Origin: Nitrospirota bacterium
Lineage (GTDB): Bacteria; Nitrospirota; 9FT-COMBO-42-15; HDB-SIOI813
Length of the DNA stretch: 38,072 nt
Reading direction: 5' to 3'
Assembly (NCBI GenBank): GCA_020851375.1
Contig: JADZCV010000033.1
Coordinates: 1-38,072 of the forward strand
This document shows positions 20,213 to 29,086 of the stretch, one piece after another. Position 1 is the first letter of the stretch; every line of letters starts with the position of its first letter. A program made the position numbers and the translations under genes. The notes below the pieces were generated by a model. The model was not told the DNA's origin and did not search any database. It worked only from the letters and a program-made list of their open reading frames with translations.

Positions 20213-22248
20213 GTGCTCCTTATTTAGGTGATTTTCCAGTAAACGGTAAGGTCTCATTCCTTTGGAATACAAACGGACAGGATGGAGCGTCTATAACCCG
20301 TTCCACGGATGGCACGTTAAAAATATTTAAGTCCAACGCTACTGCCTCAACGTGGGCAACAGAGCGTAATACTTTAAACGGAGTAACTCAGCTTGAGGAT
20401 TTTGATTCAACTGGTATCCATTCTGTATATATAGACTTATCTAACAATGATGATGCCGGTTTCTACGCCGCTGGTAATGAATACCAAGTTGCTATCACTG
20501 GAGCAACGATTGATACCAAGTCAGTAAACTCTGTGATAGCCAGTTTCAGCATTGAGCGGTCTGGTGGGGCTTTGGCAATCCTGAAAGATTCTACTTATGG
20601 TCTCTCAGCCCTTGAGACCCTTGTAGATGACCTTGAGAGCAGGTTGGGGACTCCTTCTAACCTGGGTAGTGGAGCAACAGTAGCAGCGAATCTTGTAGAT
20701 ATAGAAGCCCAAACAGATGACATAGGTGCTGCTGGAGCAGGTCTTACAGCCATCCCCTGGAACTCTAACTGGGATGCCGAGGTGCAAAGTGAATGTGATG
20801 ATGCACTTGTGGCAAGAGACCTCGACCATCTGGTTAACAATGGGACAGGTGTTCCTGCTGTAGCTTCGGGTTCTTTCCTTGACCAGATAATGGATGATGG
20901 GACGGCAGTTTATGATAGGACTACTGATAGCTTGCAAGCACTGGCTGATTCGGGTGGTGGTGGGCCTACAGCAGCACAAATAGCCGATGCTGTATGGGAT
21001 GAAGCAATCAGTGGGCATTTAACAGGTGGTTCAACTGGGGAGAAACTCAATAGTGCAGCCTCCGCTGGAGACCCCTGGTCAACCGCACTTCCTGGCTCAT
21101 ATGGGGCGGGTACTGCTGGGAAAATAGTTGGTGATAACCTGAATGCTACAGTGAGTAGCAGAGCACCTGAAAGCGGTGGGAATATTGCAGCAATTAAGAC
21201 TAAAACCGATTATCTCCCGTCAGCAACAGCAGGTGCAGCAGGTGGCTTGATGATAGCAGGAGTCAATGCAGCTACTACATTCGCAAGCCTGACTGTCAGT
21301 GGGACATCTACCTTTACAGGAAATGTATCCTATGCCGCTGGAATTACCATAACCCAATCAACAACTAATGGTCATGGAATTTCTGTAACTGGGAATGGGA
21401 CGGGTCATGGATTATACAGTGTTGGTGGTTCGACTGGGGCTGGAGGAAAGTTTCAGGGTGGTGCAACTGGTATGATGGGGTTGCACTTAGTCGGAACAGC
21501 TGGTTATTCTGGATTATTTGCAGCTGGCAATGCTCAAGGCTCTGGAATAAGGGCAGATGGTGGTGCAACTGGGCATGGGATGCTTCTCATTGGTGGGTTT
21601 ACATCTGGTAATTGCCTGGAGTTGGAATTGGGGGCCTCTGGGTATGGGGTGCATGGTGATGTTCAAGGAAACCTATCTGGTTCAGTTGGCTCAGTGACTA
21701 ACGCAGTTACTGTAGGAACAAATAACGATAAAACTGACTATACTCTAAGTTCTGCAGGAATTCAGGCAATATGGGATGCTCTTACTTCAGCCTTGACGAC
21801 CATAGGGAGTATAGGGAAAAGGCTTGCTGATTATATTGATGCGGCCATATCCGGAAGGGCAAGTGCAGCAGACTATACAGCTGCAAGAGCCACTAAAATA
21901 GATAATTTGGATGCAACTATTTCCAGCCGTCTTGCTTCATCCGGATATACCGCACCGAACAACGCTGGCATCTCATCTATACTTTCAGAGAGTCTGAGCC
22001 ACCCGACACTTGCAGAGATAGAGGCATCCACTATTCTGGCGAAAGAGGCAACAGTTGCGGCCGTAAAAGTGAAGACTGATACTATTGTCTGGCAGGATAT
22101 TACGGACATAAAAGATGAAGGGCTGGGCAAGTGGTCAATCAACAAGTCAACGAATGTTCTGACTATGTATAAGGCTGACGGAGTGACTATCCTGAAACAG
22201 TTCAACCTCACGGACAATGCCTCTGTGAGTGAAAGGGTGCCGGTATAA
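20209..22248 (+). CDS. Large glycine-rich adhesin or tail-fibre-like protein
   Basis: This 679-residue protein uses a TTG start at 20209, with GGAGGG 8 bases upstream. The N-terminal 115 residues form a beta-sandwich-like domain (VSFLWNTNGQDGASITRSTD). A middle helical region has IADAVWDEAISGHLTGGSTG. A glycine-rich repeat section follows (about 385-475, with HGISVTGNGTGHGLYSVGGS) that looks like a beta-helix or triple-spiral. The C-terminus has alternating helices (IQAIWDALTSALTTIGSIGK). The architecture is known from phage receptor-binding proteins. It lies between lysis and portal genes, away from the tail operon. Confidence 0.7.
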   Translation: MSAPYLGDFPVNGKVSFLWNTNGQDGASITRSTDGTLKIFKSNATASTWATERNTLNGVTQLEDFDSTGIHSVYIDLSNNDDAGFYAAGNEYQVAITGATIDTKSVNSVIASFSIERSGGALAILKDSTYGLSALETLVDDLESRLGTPSNLGSGATVAANLVDIEAQTDDIGAAGAGLTAIPWNSNWDAEVQSECDDALVARDLDHLVNNGTGVPAVASGSFLDQIMDDGTAVYDRTTDSLQALADSGGGGPTAAQIADAVWDEAISGHLTGGSTGEKLNSAASAGDPWSTALPGSYGAGTAGKIVGDNLNATVSSRAPESGGNIAAIKTKTDYLPSATAGAAGGLMIAGVNAATTFASLTVSGTSTFTGNVSYAAGITITQSTTNGHGISVTGNGTGHGLYSVGGSTGAGGKFQGGATGMMGLHLVGTAGYSGLFAAGNAQGSGIRADGGATGHGMLLIGGFTSGNCLELELGASGYGVHGDVQGNLSGSVGSVTNAVTVGTNNDKTDYTLSSAGIQAIWDALTSALTTIGSIGKRLADYIDAAISGRASAADYTAARATKIDNLDATISSRLASSGYTAPNNAGISSILSESLSHPTLAEIEASTILAKEATVAAVKVKTDTIVWQDITDIKDEGLGKWSINKSTNVLTMYKADGVTILKQFNLTDNASVSERVPV

Positions 22249-22484
22249 TGGATTATCGGGGAATTGTTACAAGAGGCTACCATGTTGATGCGGGGGGACA
22301 AAGTGCTATCAGGATAGTGTCTCAAGGGTATATAGGGGCCTTAGCTGCCGTACAGGAGATATTCAATATTGTTGAGCGGACGGTCTATTTTCAGATTATC
22401 AGGGCAAAAGACCTGCTCTTCGGGAAAATGCAGTCTGAGGATGCGAGATTCACTATAACAAGAAGCCGTGAGGTGCAATTTTAA
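22248..22484 (+). CDS. Unknown small structural-region protein
   Basis: This 78-residue protein has no recognised motif (RGIVTRGYHVDAGGQSAIRI, then QEIFNIVERTVYFQIIRAKD). One-base TAATG overlaps with both neighbours show it belongs to the same translation run as the adhesin and the next beta-sandwich protein. Function unknown. Confidence 0.55.
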   Translation: MDYRGIVTRGYHVDAGGQSAIRIVSQGYIGALAAVQEIFNIVERTVYFQIIRAKDLLFGKMQSEDARFTITRSREVQF

Positions 22485-22801
22485 TGTCGTCAACGTATCA
22501 GTTCGTTGCCGGTGATACCGGCTCAAAGCTCAAGGTTACATGCAAAAATGATGCGGATAACTCCATTATTGACCTCACCGGCGCAACGGTGAAACTGAAA
22601 TGGAAGGACTCCGGAGGGGCGTTACAGACAAAGACAATGACAGTGTTAACACCGGCTACAAATGGGCAGGCTGAATATCAGTTTGCATCAGGAGAACTGT
22701 TTGCGGGAACCATGAACTTTGAAGTGGAGATAACGGATGCAGGTAGCAAGGTGATTAGGTGCCTTGACCTCATAATAGGGAAAGTAAGGGAATTGCTATA
22801 A
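22484..22801 (+). CDS. BppU N-terminal-like beta-sandwich protein
   Basis: This 105-residue protein has the pattern of the BppU N-terminal domain: YQFVAGDTGSKLKVTCKNDA, IDLTGATVKLKWKDSGG, GQAEYQFASGELFAGTMNFE, VEITDAG. In lactococcal phages this fold links the receptor-binding protein to the baseplate. Here it stands alone and may connect the adhesin to the virion. Confidence 0.7.
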   Translation: MSSTYQFVAGDTGSKLKVTCKNDADNSIIDLTGATVKLKWKDSGGALQTKTMTVLTPATNGQAEYQFASGELFAGTMNFEVEITDAGSKVIRCLDLIIGKVRELL

Positions 22802-23371
22802 ATGGAAATACCCGAAAAGGAACCGGCGGAATTCACAGCAGGTGATACAATTAAATGGAAACGGACTGATTTATCGTCAGATTATCCGGCTTCAATCTGG
22901 ACGCTTAAATATGTTTTACGTGGACCGTCGGTGCAGAACGTGACGGCAACTGCAGAAGGGGATAATTTCAGCATCACTATATCAGCATCGGCCTCAGCAA
23001 AATGGCTTCAGGGAAATTATCTCTGGGAAGCATATGCAACTAAAGGCTCAGGGGATAGTCTTGAAAGATACCTGGTAGATTCAGGGACTCTCACAATCAA
23101 GCAAAATCTTGAGGCGGTTACCGGCATTTATGATGGTCGGTCTCATTGCAAAAAGATGCTTGATGCAATAGAGGCGATCATGGAAGGCCGGGCGACTAAA
23201 GAGCATGAATCCATACAGATTGCAGGTCGTAGCATTACATTACTGAGACCTGAAGAGCTTATTAAGTGGCGCTCATTCTATCAGGCAGAATATAAAAGGG
23301 AACTGGCAGCGGAAAAGATTGCGAGAGGTGAAGCTACCGGGCGGCGAATACTTACGAGGTTTTCAGAATGA
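22802..23371 (+). CDS. Fusion of a beta domain and a gpW-like head-tail connector
   Basis: This 189-residue protein has an N-terminal beta-rich half (EFTAGDTIKWKRTDLSSDYP, WTLKYVLRGP) related in pattern to the preceding BppU-like protein. Its helical C-terminal half resembles gpW: CKKMLDAIEAIMEGRATKEH, then ESIQIAGRSITLLRPEELIK and WRSFYQAEYKREL. GpW-like proteins close the portal and join the tail. Its position just before the portal fits. It overlaps the portal gene by 4 bases. Confidence 0.7.
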   Translation: MEIPEKEPAEFTAGDTIKWKRTDLSSDYPASIWTLKYVLRGPSVQNVTATAEGDNFSITISASASAKWLQGNYLWEAYATKGSGDSLERYLVDSGTLTIKQNLEAVTGIYDGRSHCKKMLDAIEAIMEGRATKEHESIQIAGRSITLLRPEELIKWRSFYQAEYKRELAAEKIARGEATGRRILTRFSE

Positions 23372-24831
23372 GCGTGATGGGTAGAATTATGGGGTATTTT
23401 GGCTACAGCAAAAATAAAATGTCACGTCGTGGATATAGTGCCGCAATTCTGAATAGACTGACCTCTGATTGGGTTACATCGTCCAAGAGCGCCAACGAGG
23501 AAATAAGATATTCCCTGAGAATATTGAGGGCGCGAAGTCGTGAGTTGGCCATGAATAATGACTATGCTCGGAAATTCTTGAAGATGTGTGTTGTGAATGT
23601 GGTAGGTCCATCCGGTATTGCGCTCCAGAATAAAGCAAGGGACATCAATGGCAATTTAGACAAGATTGCAAACGATAAAATAGAAGAAGCGTTTTCTGAT
23701 TGGGGAAAGAAAGAAAATGCTGACGTAACAGGTAGATTATCCTGGCTCGATATGCAGAGACTATTTATTGAGACTGTTGCGAGGGATGGAGAAATACTTA
23801 TACGGAAAATCAAAGGGGCGAATCTCAATAAATATGCCTTCTCCCTGCAGCTCATCGAAGCGGATCATCTTGATGAAAATCATAATAAGACTCTTGAAAA
23901 CGGCAACAGAATAATTACGGGGGTTGAGGTTAATGCGCAAGGGAAGCCTTTAGCCTATCATCTGTTTACCCGTCATCCAGGCGATAATTCATACGGATAC
24001 GATGGCAAGTTATATGAACGTGTTCCCTCAGATGAGATTTGCCATGCCTTCATCACAGAGCGCCCCGGACAAGTAAGGGGTGTGCCCTGGATGCACACAG
24101 CCATGACCAGACTCAATATGCTGGGAGCCTATGAGGAGGCAGAGCTTGTTGCGGCGAGGGTAAGCGCTGCAAAGATGGGATTTTTTACATCCCCTTCCGG
24201 CGATGAATATGTCGGTGATGATAAAGATTCCAGCGGGAATGTCATATCCGAAGCAACGCCTGGAAGCTTTGAGCAGTTACCGCAGGGCGTTAACTTTCAA
24301 TCGTTTGACCCTCAACATCCCTCAAACGCTTTCCCATTTTTCATGAAGACGATGTTAAGAGGCATAGCAAGCGGCCTTGGAGTCTCTTATAACTCGATGG
24401 CCTCAGACCTTGAGGGGGTGAATTATTCAAGCATACGGGCCGGTACTATTGAAGAAAGGGACCTCTGGAGGATTATACAAACCTGGATGACTGAAAATTT
24501 CTGCAATAATATTTTCTCGGATTGGCTGCTCATGACCCTCGGCAAAGGGGCAATCTCATTGCCGCCGTCCAAATATGAGAAATTTAACGCTCCTGTATGG
24601 AATGTACGGGGGTGGCAATGGATAGATCCACTGAAAGATATTAAGGCCAACATTGATGCGGTAACCTTCGGGCTCAAAACCAGGACACAGATAGCGTCTG
24701 AGCAAGGCTACGATCTCGAAGATATATATGAGCAACTACAAGAAGAGCAGAAACTTGCGTCTCAGTATGGCCTTGATTTTATCTTACCAAATACACAATA
24801 CGCGGAGGGGATAGACAATGCGAAAAATTAA
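23368..24831 (+). CDS. Portal protein, lambda family
   Basis: This 487-residue protein fits lambda-type portals: SLRILRARSRELAMNNDYAR, KFLKMCVVNVVGPSGIALQ, QLIEADHLDEN, ERPGQVRGVPWMHTAMTRLN, LGVSYNSMASDLEGVNYSSI and RAGTIEERDLW. It forms the dodecameric DNA channel at the head vertex. The length is normal. It overlaps the protease-capsid gene by 14 bases. Confidence 0.93.
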   Translation: MSVMGRIMGYFGYSKNKMSRRGYSAAILNRLTSDWVTSSKSANEEIRYSLRILRARSRELAMNNDYARKFLKMCVVNVVGPSGIALQNKARDINGNLDKIANDKIEEAFSDWGKKENADVTGRLSWLDMQRLFIETVARDGEILIRKIKGANLNKYAFSLQLIEADHLDENHNKTLENGNRIITGVEVNAQGKPLAYHLFTRHPGDNSYGYDGKLYERVPSDEICHAFITERPGQVRGVPWMHTAMTRLNMLGAYEEAELVAARVSAAKMGFFTSPSGDEYVGDDKDSSGNVISEATPGSFEQLPQGVNFQSFDPQHPSNAFPFFMKTMLRGIASGLGVSYNSMASDLEGVNYSSIRAGTIEERDLWRIIQTWMTENFCNNIFSDWLLMTLGKGAISLPPSKYEKFNAPVWNVRGWQWIDPLKDIKANIDAVTFGLKTRTQIASEQGYDLEDIYEQLQEEQKLASQYGLDFILPNTQYAEGIDNAKN

Positions 24832-26653
24832 GACAGGGAAATTATACAGGACAATTGAGCTTCAAAGGGAAATGATGAATAAAGATGACAGGACTATTGA
24901 TTTGTCCTTCAGTTCGGAAGCGTCCGTGGATAGATGGTTTGGAACTGAAATACTGGATCACGGTCCGCAATCAGTTAGGCTTGGACGTCTGAACGGTGGC
25001 GGGCCGTTATTGTTGGATCATAGTACAGAAAAACAGATAGGTATCGTTGATAAGGCTGTAATCGGGGCAGACCGAAACGGTCGGGCTGTCGTGCGCTTTG
25101 GGAAAAGCGCATTGGCTGAGGAAGTCTACAACGATGTTCTCGACGGAATCAGGCGTAATGTGTCTGTGGGATACCAGATACATAACATGATTTTAGAAGA
25201 GGAAAAAGAAGGTGTTGCCACCTATCGGGCAACAGACTGGGAACCGCTTGAGATTAGTATAGTCCCGATACCGGCAGATACAACTGTAGGGATAGGGAGA
25301 AGCGGAGAGGGTGAACACGAAACAACAATCAGAGAAAGGAAGGGACGAGTTATGAAGTGTGAACACTGTAAACGAGATTTGCAGGAAGGGGTTGCCTGCG
25401 ATTGTAGAAAGACATCACCCCATGCGCATGTGGATGTAGAGGGTATTCAGGCCAAAGCAAGAAAAGAAGAGCAGGAGAGGGTAAGGGAAATTCTGGCGCT
25501 TGGCGAGCAGCACAAATGCCCGGAACTTGCAAGAAAGCACGTTAATGAGGGTACATCTCTTGATGATTTCAGGAAGGTCATGATTGATACAGTCTATTCC
25601 AAGGTGCATGTATCGGATACGCATAATCCTGAAATCGGGATGAATGATAGGGAGAAAAGAGGTTATAGCCTTGTTAAGGCAATTCGTGAAATGTCAGAGG
25701 GAATGTCAGTAAGCGGTCTTGAAAAAGAGGCATCCGATGCAACGGCAAAAATCTGCAAGCGTGATCCCCGTGGCTTCTTTATTCCACAGGATGTTCTTAA
25801 TATTTCAAAGCGTGCCATGCAGGTAGCGGATGCAACAAAAGGCGGATTCCTTGTAGGAACAGATGTCCTGGGAGGATCAATGATTGAGATGTTGCGGAAT
25901 AGGCCCAAAGTGGCACAGCTTGGAGCAAGGACACTGTCGGGGCTGGTCGGTAACGTTGCAATCCCACGGGTAACCGGAGGCGCAACAGCGTATTGGCTGC
26001 CTGAGACCGGCACAGTGACTGCATCAGATCAGGCATTCGGTCAGCTTGGCCTAATACCTCATAGGCTGGTGGGGAACACCGCATACACAAAAGAACTCCT
26101 GATGCAGGCATCGGTGGATGTTGAGGCATTTGTAAGAGAAGACTTAATGACAGTCCTCTCAATTGAAAAGGACCGTGCGACTATAAACGGCCTCGGTTCA
26201 AGCGGAGAACCCCTTGGAATACTAAATACCAGCGGCATCCTGACTGTCACGTTTGGCGCGGCGGCCACATGGGCTAAGCTTGTGGATTTTGAGACACAGG
26301 TGGCAAATGCAAACGCCGACGTGGGTTCGATGGCATATCTCACCACGCCTGCATCCCGCGGCAAATGGAAAGGCATTGTAAGGAGTACTTACAATACCAA
26401 ATTCCTGTGGGATGACGACGGACGCGTAAACGGCTACAGGGCAGAAGTGACTAAACAGGTGCCCTCAGATAAAGTAATATTCGGTAACTGGGCCGACGTT
26501 GTATTTGCTGAATGGGCCGGAATAGATGTGGTGGTTGATCCCTATTCCCTCAAGAAACAGGGGCAGATAGAGATTACCATAACCCTGTACAGCGACATCG
26601 GAATACGGCATGCTGTGAGCTTCTGTGTATCAACTGATTCAGGAGCGCAGTAA
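24818..26653 (+). CDS. Fused prohead protease and HK97-type major capsid protein
   Basis: This 611-residue protein has two parts. Residues 1-160 are an S78-type prohead protease: His68 (LLLDHST), Ser116 (NVSVGYQI), WEPLEISIVPIPAD. A linker with cysteines (MKCEHCKRDLQEGVACDC, from 179) and a coiled delta-like segment (EERQ-type, about 205-300) lead to the HK97 capsid fold (from about 330: ADATKGGFLVGTDV, VGNVAIPRVTGGATAYWLPE, ASVDVEAFVREDLM). Self-cleavage would release capsid subunits. An in-frame ATG at 25352 preceded by AAGGAAGGG could give a protease-free form. GGAGGGG precedes the first ATG. Confidence 0.9.
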   Translation: MRKIKTGKLYRTIELQREMMNKDDRTIDLSFSSEASVDRWFGTEILDHGPQSVRLGRLNGGGPLLLDHSTEKQIGIVDKAVIGADRNGRAVVRFGKSALAEEVYNDVLDGIRRNVSVGYQIHNMILEEEKEGVATYRATDWEPLEISIVPIPADTTVGIGRSGEGEHETTIRERKGRVMKCEHCKRDLQEGVACDCRKTSPHAHVDVEGIQAKARKEEQERVREILALGEQHKCPELARKHVNEGTSLDDFRKVMIDTVYSKVHVSDTHNPEIGMNDREKRGYSLVKAIREMSEGMSVSGLEKEASDATAKICKRDPRGFFIPQDVLNISKRAMQVADATKGGFLVGTDVLGGSMIEMLRNRPKVAQLGARTLSGLVGNVAIPRVTGGATAYWLPETGTVTASDQAFGQLGLIPHRLVGNTAYTKELLMQASVDVEAFVREDLMTVLSIEKDRATINGLGSSGEPLGILNTSGILTVTFGAAATWAKLVDFETQVANANADVGSMAYLTTPASRGKWKGIVRSTYNTKFLWDDDGRVNGYRAEVTKQVPSDKVIFGNWADVVFAEWAGIDVVVDPYSLKKQGQIEITITLYSDIGIRHAVSFCVSTDSGAQ

Positions 26654-26654
26654 G

Positions 26655-26864
26655 ATGAAGAAATATAAGGTCTTGACCGGGATACTCATCAAGGGTATTC
26701 CGGTCAATCCGGGCGAGGTGATTGAATTGAATCGTGACGACGCGGTTGTGTTGTTGGGCTATAAGCTCATAGAGCAATATGCAGAAAGTCGGACGGAGAT
26801 TCAATTAGAGCAGGACACACAGATTAAACGAAAAGGAGGAAAGAAAAATGGGAAAGCTGGTTGA
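26655..26864 (+). CDS. Small head-region protein
   Basis: This 69-residue protein starts MKKYKVLTGILIKGIPVNPG and continues EVIELNRDDAVVLLGYKLIE before a Lys-rich tail. The VLxGxxxxGxxxxPGExIEL pattern belongs to small proteins encoded beside capsid genes in many phages. AGGAG lies 9 bases before ATG 26655. It overlaps the next gene by 17 bases. Confidence 0.65.
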   Translation: MKKYKVLTGILIKGIPVNPGEVIELNRDDAVVLLGYKLIEQYAESRTEIQLEQDTQIKRKGGKKNGKAG

Positions 26865-27231
26865 TCTTCATAATGAATTATCACAGGAGAGATTGTTGGG
26901 TTCTGCTGCGAGGACGTCTACAGTAAATGGCTCCGCAGTTGATTTGCTCAATTATGACGGCAGTATCAAGGCAATACTGGAATCAGCGGCAGGAACAGGG
27001 ACATCCCCGACAATGGATGTAAAGATTCAGGATTCAGCGGATGGTTCTACAGGGTGGGCTGATGTGTCAGGGGCGACATTTACACAGGTCGTTGCTGCAG
27101 TATCCCTACAATCATTATCTCTTAACACAAGAGGCATGAAACGCTACATAAGAGCTGTTGTAACTATCGGCGGCACATCTCCATCGTTTACATGCTGCGC
27201 TGTGCTTGTCGGGCAGAAAAAGGTTATCTGA
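26848..27231 (+). CDS. Possible head decoration or stabilisation protein
   Basis: This 127-residue protein is beta-rich, with SAVDLLNYDGSIKAILESAA, MDVKIQDSADGSTGWADVSG, ATFTQVV, and MKRYIRAVVTIGG. This pattern is common among phage proteins encoded just after the capsid gene. A very strong AAAGGAGG precedes the ATG, as expected of an abundant virion protein. Its exact role is unknown. Confidence 0.6.
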   Translation: MGKLVDLHNELSQERLLGSAARTSTVNGSAVDLLNYDGSIKAILESAAGTGTSPTMDVKIQDSADGSTGWADVSGATFTQVVAAVSLQSLSLNTRGMKRYIRAVVTIGGTSPSFTCCAVLVGQKKVI

Positions 27232-27527
27232 TGACGTTTGGTGAGCAGGCAAAATATGATGTGGCGGCCTTCCTTGATCAATTCGGGGAGGCTGCCATAT
27301 TTAACGGCACGGAATCTATTACGGTAATCTTTGACTGTCCGAGCGAACCCGTGCTCGATATGGAAACCGGCGGCATCATGATTGCCGGGCCTAAAGCGCT
27401 TGTAAGAACTAATGATGTTACAAACGCTAAAGGAAAGACACTGAAGATAGATGGGGTCACTTATAAAATCATCGAGGCAAGACCGGATGGCGCCGGTATG
27501 ACGACATTACAGTTGAGCAGGGACTAA
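27231..27527 (+). CDS. Head-tail joining protein, gpFII-like
   Basis: Read from ATG at 27231 (TGATG overlap, AAGG 7 bases upstream) this is 98 residues. It includes AAFLDQFGEAAIFNGTESIT, VIFDCPSEPVLDMETGGIMI, ALVRTNDV, KGKTLKIDGVTYKI and a final strand. This is the pattern of lambda FII-like attachment proteins. It should form the ring between the head and the tail terminator. Confidence 0.75.
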   Translation: MTFGEQAKYDVAAFLDQFGEAAIFNGTESITVIFDCPSEPVLDMETGGIMIAGPKALVRTNDVTNAKGKTLKIDGVTYKIIEARPDGAGMTTLQLSRD

Positions 27528-27980
27528 ATGGCAGACTCTAAACGACAGCAGATTGTGAATGCAATAGACGGTAAGCTCAAGACCATCCTGGTATCGAATG
27601 GCTACGAAACAAGTCTCGGCAACAATGTCTATGAATACTGGGATGTTGCACTGGAAGAATCGGAGCTTCCAGGCGTGATCTGGAGGGATAGTTCTGAGAT
27701 ATGTACGCCATTGATATCAGATATGCAAGACAGGCTGCTCACTGTAAGTCTAACATTACAGGCAATAGGGGCGGACGCTCCAAAACAGCTCCGGAAGATG
27801 ATTGCCGATATCGAGAAGGCAATTAAAACTGATTTAACTTGGGGCGGGCTTGCGATAGATACAGACCCTGTCAATATGACTGAGGCATTTGAAATTGAAC
27901 ACAAGGAGCATTTGGTTGGGGCATGCAGAATAGAATTTACTTTGAAGTACAGAACGGGATATCTCAACCCTTATCAATAA
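27528..27980 (+). CDS. Tail terminator / minor tail protein U-like
   Basis: This 150-residue protein lies directly after the FII-like gene. It has an N-terminal helix (QQIVNAIDGKLKTILVSNGY), a middle helix (ADAPKQLRKMIADIEKAIKT) and a closing strand (GACRIEFTLKYRTG), like phage tail terminators that cap the tail tube. The assignment rests on synteny and general pattern. Confidence 0.65.
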   Translation: MADSKRQQIVNAIDGKLKTILVSNGYETSLGNNVYEYWDVALEESELPGVIWRDSSEICTPLISDMQDRLLTVSLTLQAIGADAPKQLRKMIADIEKAIKTDLTWGGLAIDTDPVNMTEAFEIEHKEHLVGACRIEFTLKYRTGYLNPYQ

Positions 27981-27994
27981 TAATGAGGTGAGAC

Positions 27995-28180
27995 ATGAAA
28001 GTGAAATTATCTCCAGCTACATGGCTGGAAGTTGGTAACAAAAAACATGCTCCAGACGATATTGTGGATGTGGATGAGGTCACAGGCAGGGGCATGATAT
28101 CAGGCGGCAGCGCCACAGAAATAGTAGAGGAGGTGAAAGGCGATGTTAACACGAAGAGCCGTAGTAGCAGCAAAGATTGA
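27995..28180 (+). CDS. Small unknown protein before the tail tube gene
   Basis: This 61-residue protein starts MKVKLSPATWLEVGNKKHAP and has VDVDEVTGRGMISGGSATEI. Such short proteins with KhAPDDIVDVDE-like segments occur next to tail tube genes. GAGGTGAGAC precedes the ATG. It overlaps the next gene by 38 bases, so its Ser/Lys-rich tail may matter little. Confidence 0.55.
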   Translation: MKVKLSPATWLEVGNKKHAPDDIVDVDEVTGRGMISGGSATEIVEEVKGDVNTKSRSSSKD

Positions 28181-29072
28181 GACCACAGAGGGGACAGCCG
28201 AAACTCTTGCAGCAGGGGATGCAAATTTTCTGGTTGTTGATCCAAAGTTTGATGCAGATATCCCTTTATTTAAGAGAGGTGTTGTTAATGGCAGCCTATC
28301 TCCCTATAATAGCATCCCAGGGAGTCAGATGGCGAGACTGAGCTTCAAGGTTGAACTTAGAGGGTCAGGGGCTGCAGGAACAGCTCCGGCGATAGGAAAA
28401 CTCTTGAAGGCTTGCGGGTTTGGCGAAACCATAGTTGCTTCTACAAGCGTAACGTATGACCCTATATCAACAGGCGTCCAATCACTGACAATGGCCCTTT
28501 ATAGGGACGGCATAAAGAAGCAGCTTAGAGGGGCAAGAGGAACAGTTAAGTATGATGGCAAGGGTGGAGAGCCAGGCATGCTTGATTTCTCATTCCAAGG
28601 TGTTTATGACGGGGTGTCAGACGTTGCATTATTGACCGGCTCAGGGATTGAAACAACCAATCTTCCTGCACTCCTAAATGCTGCGTTCTCTATTGCAAGC
28701 TTCCAGGCAAAAATATCATCAATCAGCATTGATATTGCCAATAAACTTGCCATTCGCTCAGATATTAACAAGGCGGAAGGATATTCCTCATGTCTGATTA
28801 CAGGCAGGGAACCAAAAGGCAGCTTTGACCCCGATGAAGAGCTTGTAGCGACCCATGATTGGTATGGCCGATTCAAGGCCGGAACTCTTGGTGCGCTGAC
28901 ATTCAAATATGACGGCGGGGCCGGAAACATCTGCACTATCACTGCGCCGAAGCTTCAGTATGCAGGCATTTCCGAGGGCAACAGGGAAGATATTGCAACT
29001 CTTGGGGTAGATTTTCTATTGACCAGGTCAGTAGCTGCCGGCAACGATGAAGTTAAGTTTGCGTTTACTTAA
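28143..29072 (+). CDS. Major tail tube protein
   Basis: This 309-residue protein has the tail-tube pattern: VVAAKIETTEGTAETLAAGD, FKVELRGSGAAGTAPAIGKL, LKACGFGETIVASTSVTYDP, then SLTMALYRDGIKKQLRGARG, TVKYDGKGGEPGMLDFSFQG and VYDGV. It stacks as rings around the tape measure. It plays the role of lambda gpV. GAGG lies near the ATG. Confidence 0.85.
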   Translation: MLTRRAVVAAKIETTEGTAETLAAGDANFLVVDPKFDADIPLFKRGVVNGSLSPYNSIPGSQMARLSFKVELRGSGAAGTAPAIGKLLKACGFGETIVASTSVTYDPISTGVQSLTMALYRDGIKKQLRGARGTVKYDGKGGEPGMLDFSFQGVYDGVSDVALLTGSGIETTNLPALLNAAFSIASFQAKISSISIDIANKLAIRSDINKAEGYSSCLITGREPKGSFDPDEELVATHDWYGRFKAGTLGALTFKYDGGAGNICTITAPKLQYAGISEGNREDIATLGVDFLLTRSVAAGNDEVKFAFT

Positions 29073-29086
29073 AAGGTGGAGGTTAC

